From Pedosphaera sp. (lineage in GTDB: Bacteria > Verrucomicrobiota > Verrucomicrobiia > Limisphaerales > SXTU01), in assembly GCA_009695395.1 (NCBI GenBank), contig SIBB01000144.1:1-8178 (forward strand): DNA of 8,178 bases. The letters run 5' to 3'. Positions 6,754 to 8,178 of the stretch are shown here, in pieces; position 1 is the first letter of the stretch, and each line of letters opens with the position of its first letter. Position numbers and translations under genes: made by a program. The notes below the pieces were generated by a model. It did no database searches. It saw nothing but the letters and a program-made list of their open reading frames with translations, and had not been told where the DNA came from.

Positions 6754-6789
6754 GAGGCGGACTCGTCCTAACGCACCGAGTTCCGCCTC
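6754..6789. terminator. Long hairpin between convergent protease and lipoprotein genes
   Basis: GAGGCGGACTCG (6754-6765) pairs with CGAG-T-TCCGCCTC (6777-6789) over 12 base pairs, with a single bulged T (6781) and an 11-base loop. It starts three bases after the protease TGA and ends 15 bases before the lipoprotein stop on the other strand, so it can fold in transcripts from both sides. There is no clear T tract after either arm, so it may be a U-tract-less terminator or a 3'-end stabilising structure. Confidence 0.55.
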
Positions 6790-6804
6790 CACCTCGACGG
6801 CTAC

Positions 6805-7257
6805 TTACTTGGGCCGCGTCATCTGGAACGTCCCGTGGTCGAAGGACGCCTTGTAAGTCGAGAAAAAGTTGGTCACCGACGCCTTGCCCTCGTAGCGATA
6901 CACGCCGTAGGCCTTGCCCAAATCCTCCGCGCCGCTGAACTGCCACTGCCCTTCCGCCGCTGGACGCACGTCAAACTTCGCCTCCATGCCGAAGCTGAAG
7001 ATGAAGCCATACTTGGCGTGGAAACGCGTCTCATACTGCCCGTTGTCCAGCGGGCGGATGAGAGCGCGCAGCTTGCCACTGTGCCCGTTGTGCTCGCTCA
7101 ACCACTTCCCTTCCCAGCGGCCCGCGATGGAGCTTGCCGGGGTCGGACTCGCCGCCGCGGCCTTCCAGTCCCGGTTGAACGTGGAGCACCCGCTGAGCAC
7201 AAGGAGCGCAGCCATCGCCACACCGAGCACTGCTTGTTTTCTCAACGAATGAGTCAT
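6805..7257 (-). CDS. Small lipoprotein of unknown family
   Basis: A 150-residue protein with a lipoprotein signal peptide: MTHSLRKQ, a hydrophobic core AVLGVAMAALLV, and the lipobox LSGC with Cys24 as the lipidated residue. Residue +2 is Ser, which by the enteric rule would favour the outer membrane; whether that rule applies here is unknown. After a low-complexity Ala/Ser/Pro linker (about 33-43) the mature part begins AGRWEGKWLSEHNGHSGKLR. It continues with alternating strands including YETRFHAKYGFIFSFGMEAKFDV and ends with FSTYKASFDHGTFQMTRPK. The short beta-rich pattern with a GxWxGxW start suggests a small barrel or lipocalin-like sandwich; that is inference from pattern only. No known family is recognised. 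The gene begins 9 bases after the YjdF-like stop and is probably last in that operon. Confidence 0.82.
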   Translation of the reverse strand: MTHSLRKQAVLGVAMAALLVLSGCSTFNRDWKAAAASPTPASSIAGRWEGKWLSEHNGHSGKLRALIRPLDNGQYETRFHAKYGFIFSFGMEAKFDVRPAAEGQWQFSGAEDLGKAYGVYRYEGKASVTNFFSTYKASFDHGTFQMTRPK

Positions 7258-7266
7258 GTGATGAAA

Positions 7267-7896
7267 TTAAGTGGCGGCTGGCAGCGTGTAAACTTTCTTC
7301 AACGATGCGTCATGCCAGCGGCTCAATAGCACCAGCGCACACACGGCCCCAACCGTCGCGAGGAACATATCCCACTGCGTGTCCCACGGGTCGCCCTGCG
7401 TGCCGAGGAAAGCCTCCGCCGCCTCGCCCGTCAGCACCGCGACCCACCACTCGAAGAACTCGTAGCACGCGCTGAACGCGAGGCAGACGCTCACGACGAG
7501 GAAGTTCAGCCAACCACCACGCGGCAACGGCGTGTTCCGCAGCAGCAGCTCGCGCACGAAGATGGCCGGGATGAACCCCTGCGCGAAGTGCCCGACGCGG
7601 TCGTAGTGGTTGCGCGCCAGCCCGAAGGCGTCGCGAGCCCAGTCGCCAAGCGGAACCTCCGCGTAGGTGTAGTGCCCGCCCAAAGCGAGGATCAACGAAT
7701 GCAGCGCGAACAAGTGGAGAGACAGCGCGGAGAGCGGGTAGCGCCGCTGCGTGAAGACCAAGATGACAAGGCCCACCCACACCGGCCCATTCTCCAGCGC
7801 CCACGTCAGACGGTCCGCCTTGGGCGCGATTCCGAACGCGATTTGCACCGCCAGCACAACCGCCATGAGCCAAGGGAGTGGCATGGCGCAGTTCAC
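7267..7896 (-). CDS. YjdF/DUF2238 family inner-membrane protein
   Basis: A 209-residue integral membrane protein of the DUF2238 family, which includes E. coli YjdF and has unknown function. Length matches the family. Hydrophobic segments lie at about 9-24, 38-50, 54-73, 101-118, 130-151 and 177-192. The conserved blocks are present: NHYDRVGHFAQGFIPA (96-111), ACYEFFEWW (143-151) and FLGTQGDPWDTQWDMFLA (163-180). The clustered polar and acidic residues (Asp99, His103, Glu146, Glu149, Asp169, Asp172, Asp176) next to membrane segments look like a possible metal or active site; this is inference. The GTG at 7896 overlaps the aminotransferase stop as GTGA, which supports it as a coupled start; ATGs at 7884 and 7866 are alternatives, the second of which would cut into the first membrane segment. 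It is followed after 9 bases by the lipoprotein. Confidence 0.88.
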   Translation of the reverse strand: MNCAMPLPWLMAVVLAVQIAFGIAPKADRLTWALENGPVWVGLVILVFTQRRYPLSALSLHLFALHSLILALGGHYTYAEVPLGDWARDAFGLARNHYDRVGHFAQGFIPAIFVRELLLRNTPLPRGGWLNFLVVSVCLAFSACYEFFEWWVAVLTGEAAEAFLGTQGDPWDTQWDMFLATVGAVCALVLLSRWHDASLKKVYTLPAAT

Positions 7897-8178
7897 GCAA
7901 TAGCCTTCACCACGCTGACCATGACCGCCAGCCCCTCCGCCGCATCCTCGCGCCGCAGGTTCAGCGCGGGCAGGAAACGCACGACCTGCGTGCCGCTCGG
8001 GACAGTGAGCACCCCCGCGTCGTGCAGGCGGTTGACGAAGTTGAGCGATGCAACTTTGCCGGTGTTCGCGAAGGCCGGGATGTTCTCCGCCAGCTCGATG
8101 CCGAGCATGAAGCCCAGCCCACGCACGCTCTTGATGACCTGCGGAAACTGCGCGGCGAGCTTCTCCAACTCGGCCTTC
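7893..8178 (-). CDS. argD: Acetylornithine aminotransferase-like class III aminotransferase (5' partial)
   Basis: Only the C-terminal 94 residues are in the window; the gene begins beyond the right edge. The fragment has SVRGLGFMLGIEL followed, after about 28 residues, by AGVLTVPSGTQVVRFLPALNL and a final helix. This is the small C-terminal domain of PLP-dependent class III aminotransferases, and the VVRFLPALNL strand is closest to acetylornithine/succinylornithine aminotransferases of arginine biosynthesis. The PLP-binding lysine and cofactor loops are upstream and not visible, so a 4-aminobutyrate or other class III enzyme is not excluded. The stop overlaps the YjdF-like GTG start by 4 bases. 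An ornithine carbamoyltransferase gene, a common follower of argD, is not next to it. Confidence 0.8.
   Translation of the reverse strand, partial: KAELEKLAAQFPQVIKSVRGLGFMLGIELAENIPAFANTGKVASLNFVNRLHDAGVLTVPSGTQVVRFLPALNLRREDAAEGLAVMVSVVKAIA

Overview
The window looks like GC-rich chromosomal DNA of a member of the Verrucomicrobiota, possibly near Pedosphaera/Limisphaerales. This placement is inferred from gene content and has not been tested by alignment. The support is a prepilin-like protein with an FTLIELLVV leader, an LSKAKAKAK run and an H-X9-DG motif, a Tat-exported DUF1501 protein paired with a PmoA-like (DUF6807) secreted protein, and starts mostly lacking a recognisable Shine-Dalgarno sequence. 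No RNA gene, CRISPR array, insertion sequence or phage gene was seen.

Layout, left to right. (1) Bases 2-853 (+) hold the 3' part of a hopanoid-associated sugar epimerase (HpnA-like). (2) Bases 864-4233 (-) hold a three-gene run read right to left: a secreted PmoA-like protein, a DUF1501 protein whose start overlaps the preceding stop (TGATG), and a prepilin-like H-X9-DG protein. (3) Bases 4394-5122 (-) encode a coiled-coil C4 zinc-ribbon protein. It is divergent from (4), a full-length two-PDZ HtrA/DegP-family periplasmic serine protease at 5248-6750 (+). (5) Bases 6805-8178 (-) hold a compact run read right to left: the C-terminal part of an ArgD-like class III aminotransferase, a YjdF/DUF2238 inner-membrane protein starting with GTG inside the aminotransferase stop (GTGA), and a small lipoprotein of unknown family 9 bases further on.

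Most products act at or outside the inner membrane: the Tat-exported DUF1501 protein, the Sec-exported PmoA-like protein, the pilin-like protein, the HtrA protease, the lipoprotein and YjdF. The zinc-ribbon protein and ArgD are cytosolic. HpnA would modify membrane hopanoids.

Non-coding structure is sparse. Two convergent gene ends (about 844-865 and 6754-6789) each carry a GAGGCGG-armed hairpin preceded by the same TTGAGGCGG 9-mer. A 7-bp-arm palindrome lies at the PmoA-like/DUF1501 junction (3193-3212). A set of overlapping inverted repeats lies just after the zinc-ribbon gene (4353-4399). No clearly new defence or mobile system is visible. The most follow-up-worthy points are the two overlapping gene junctions, the uncharacterised lipoprotein and the hairpins. 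All intergenic gaps are shorter than 200 bases.
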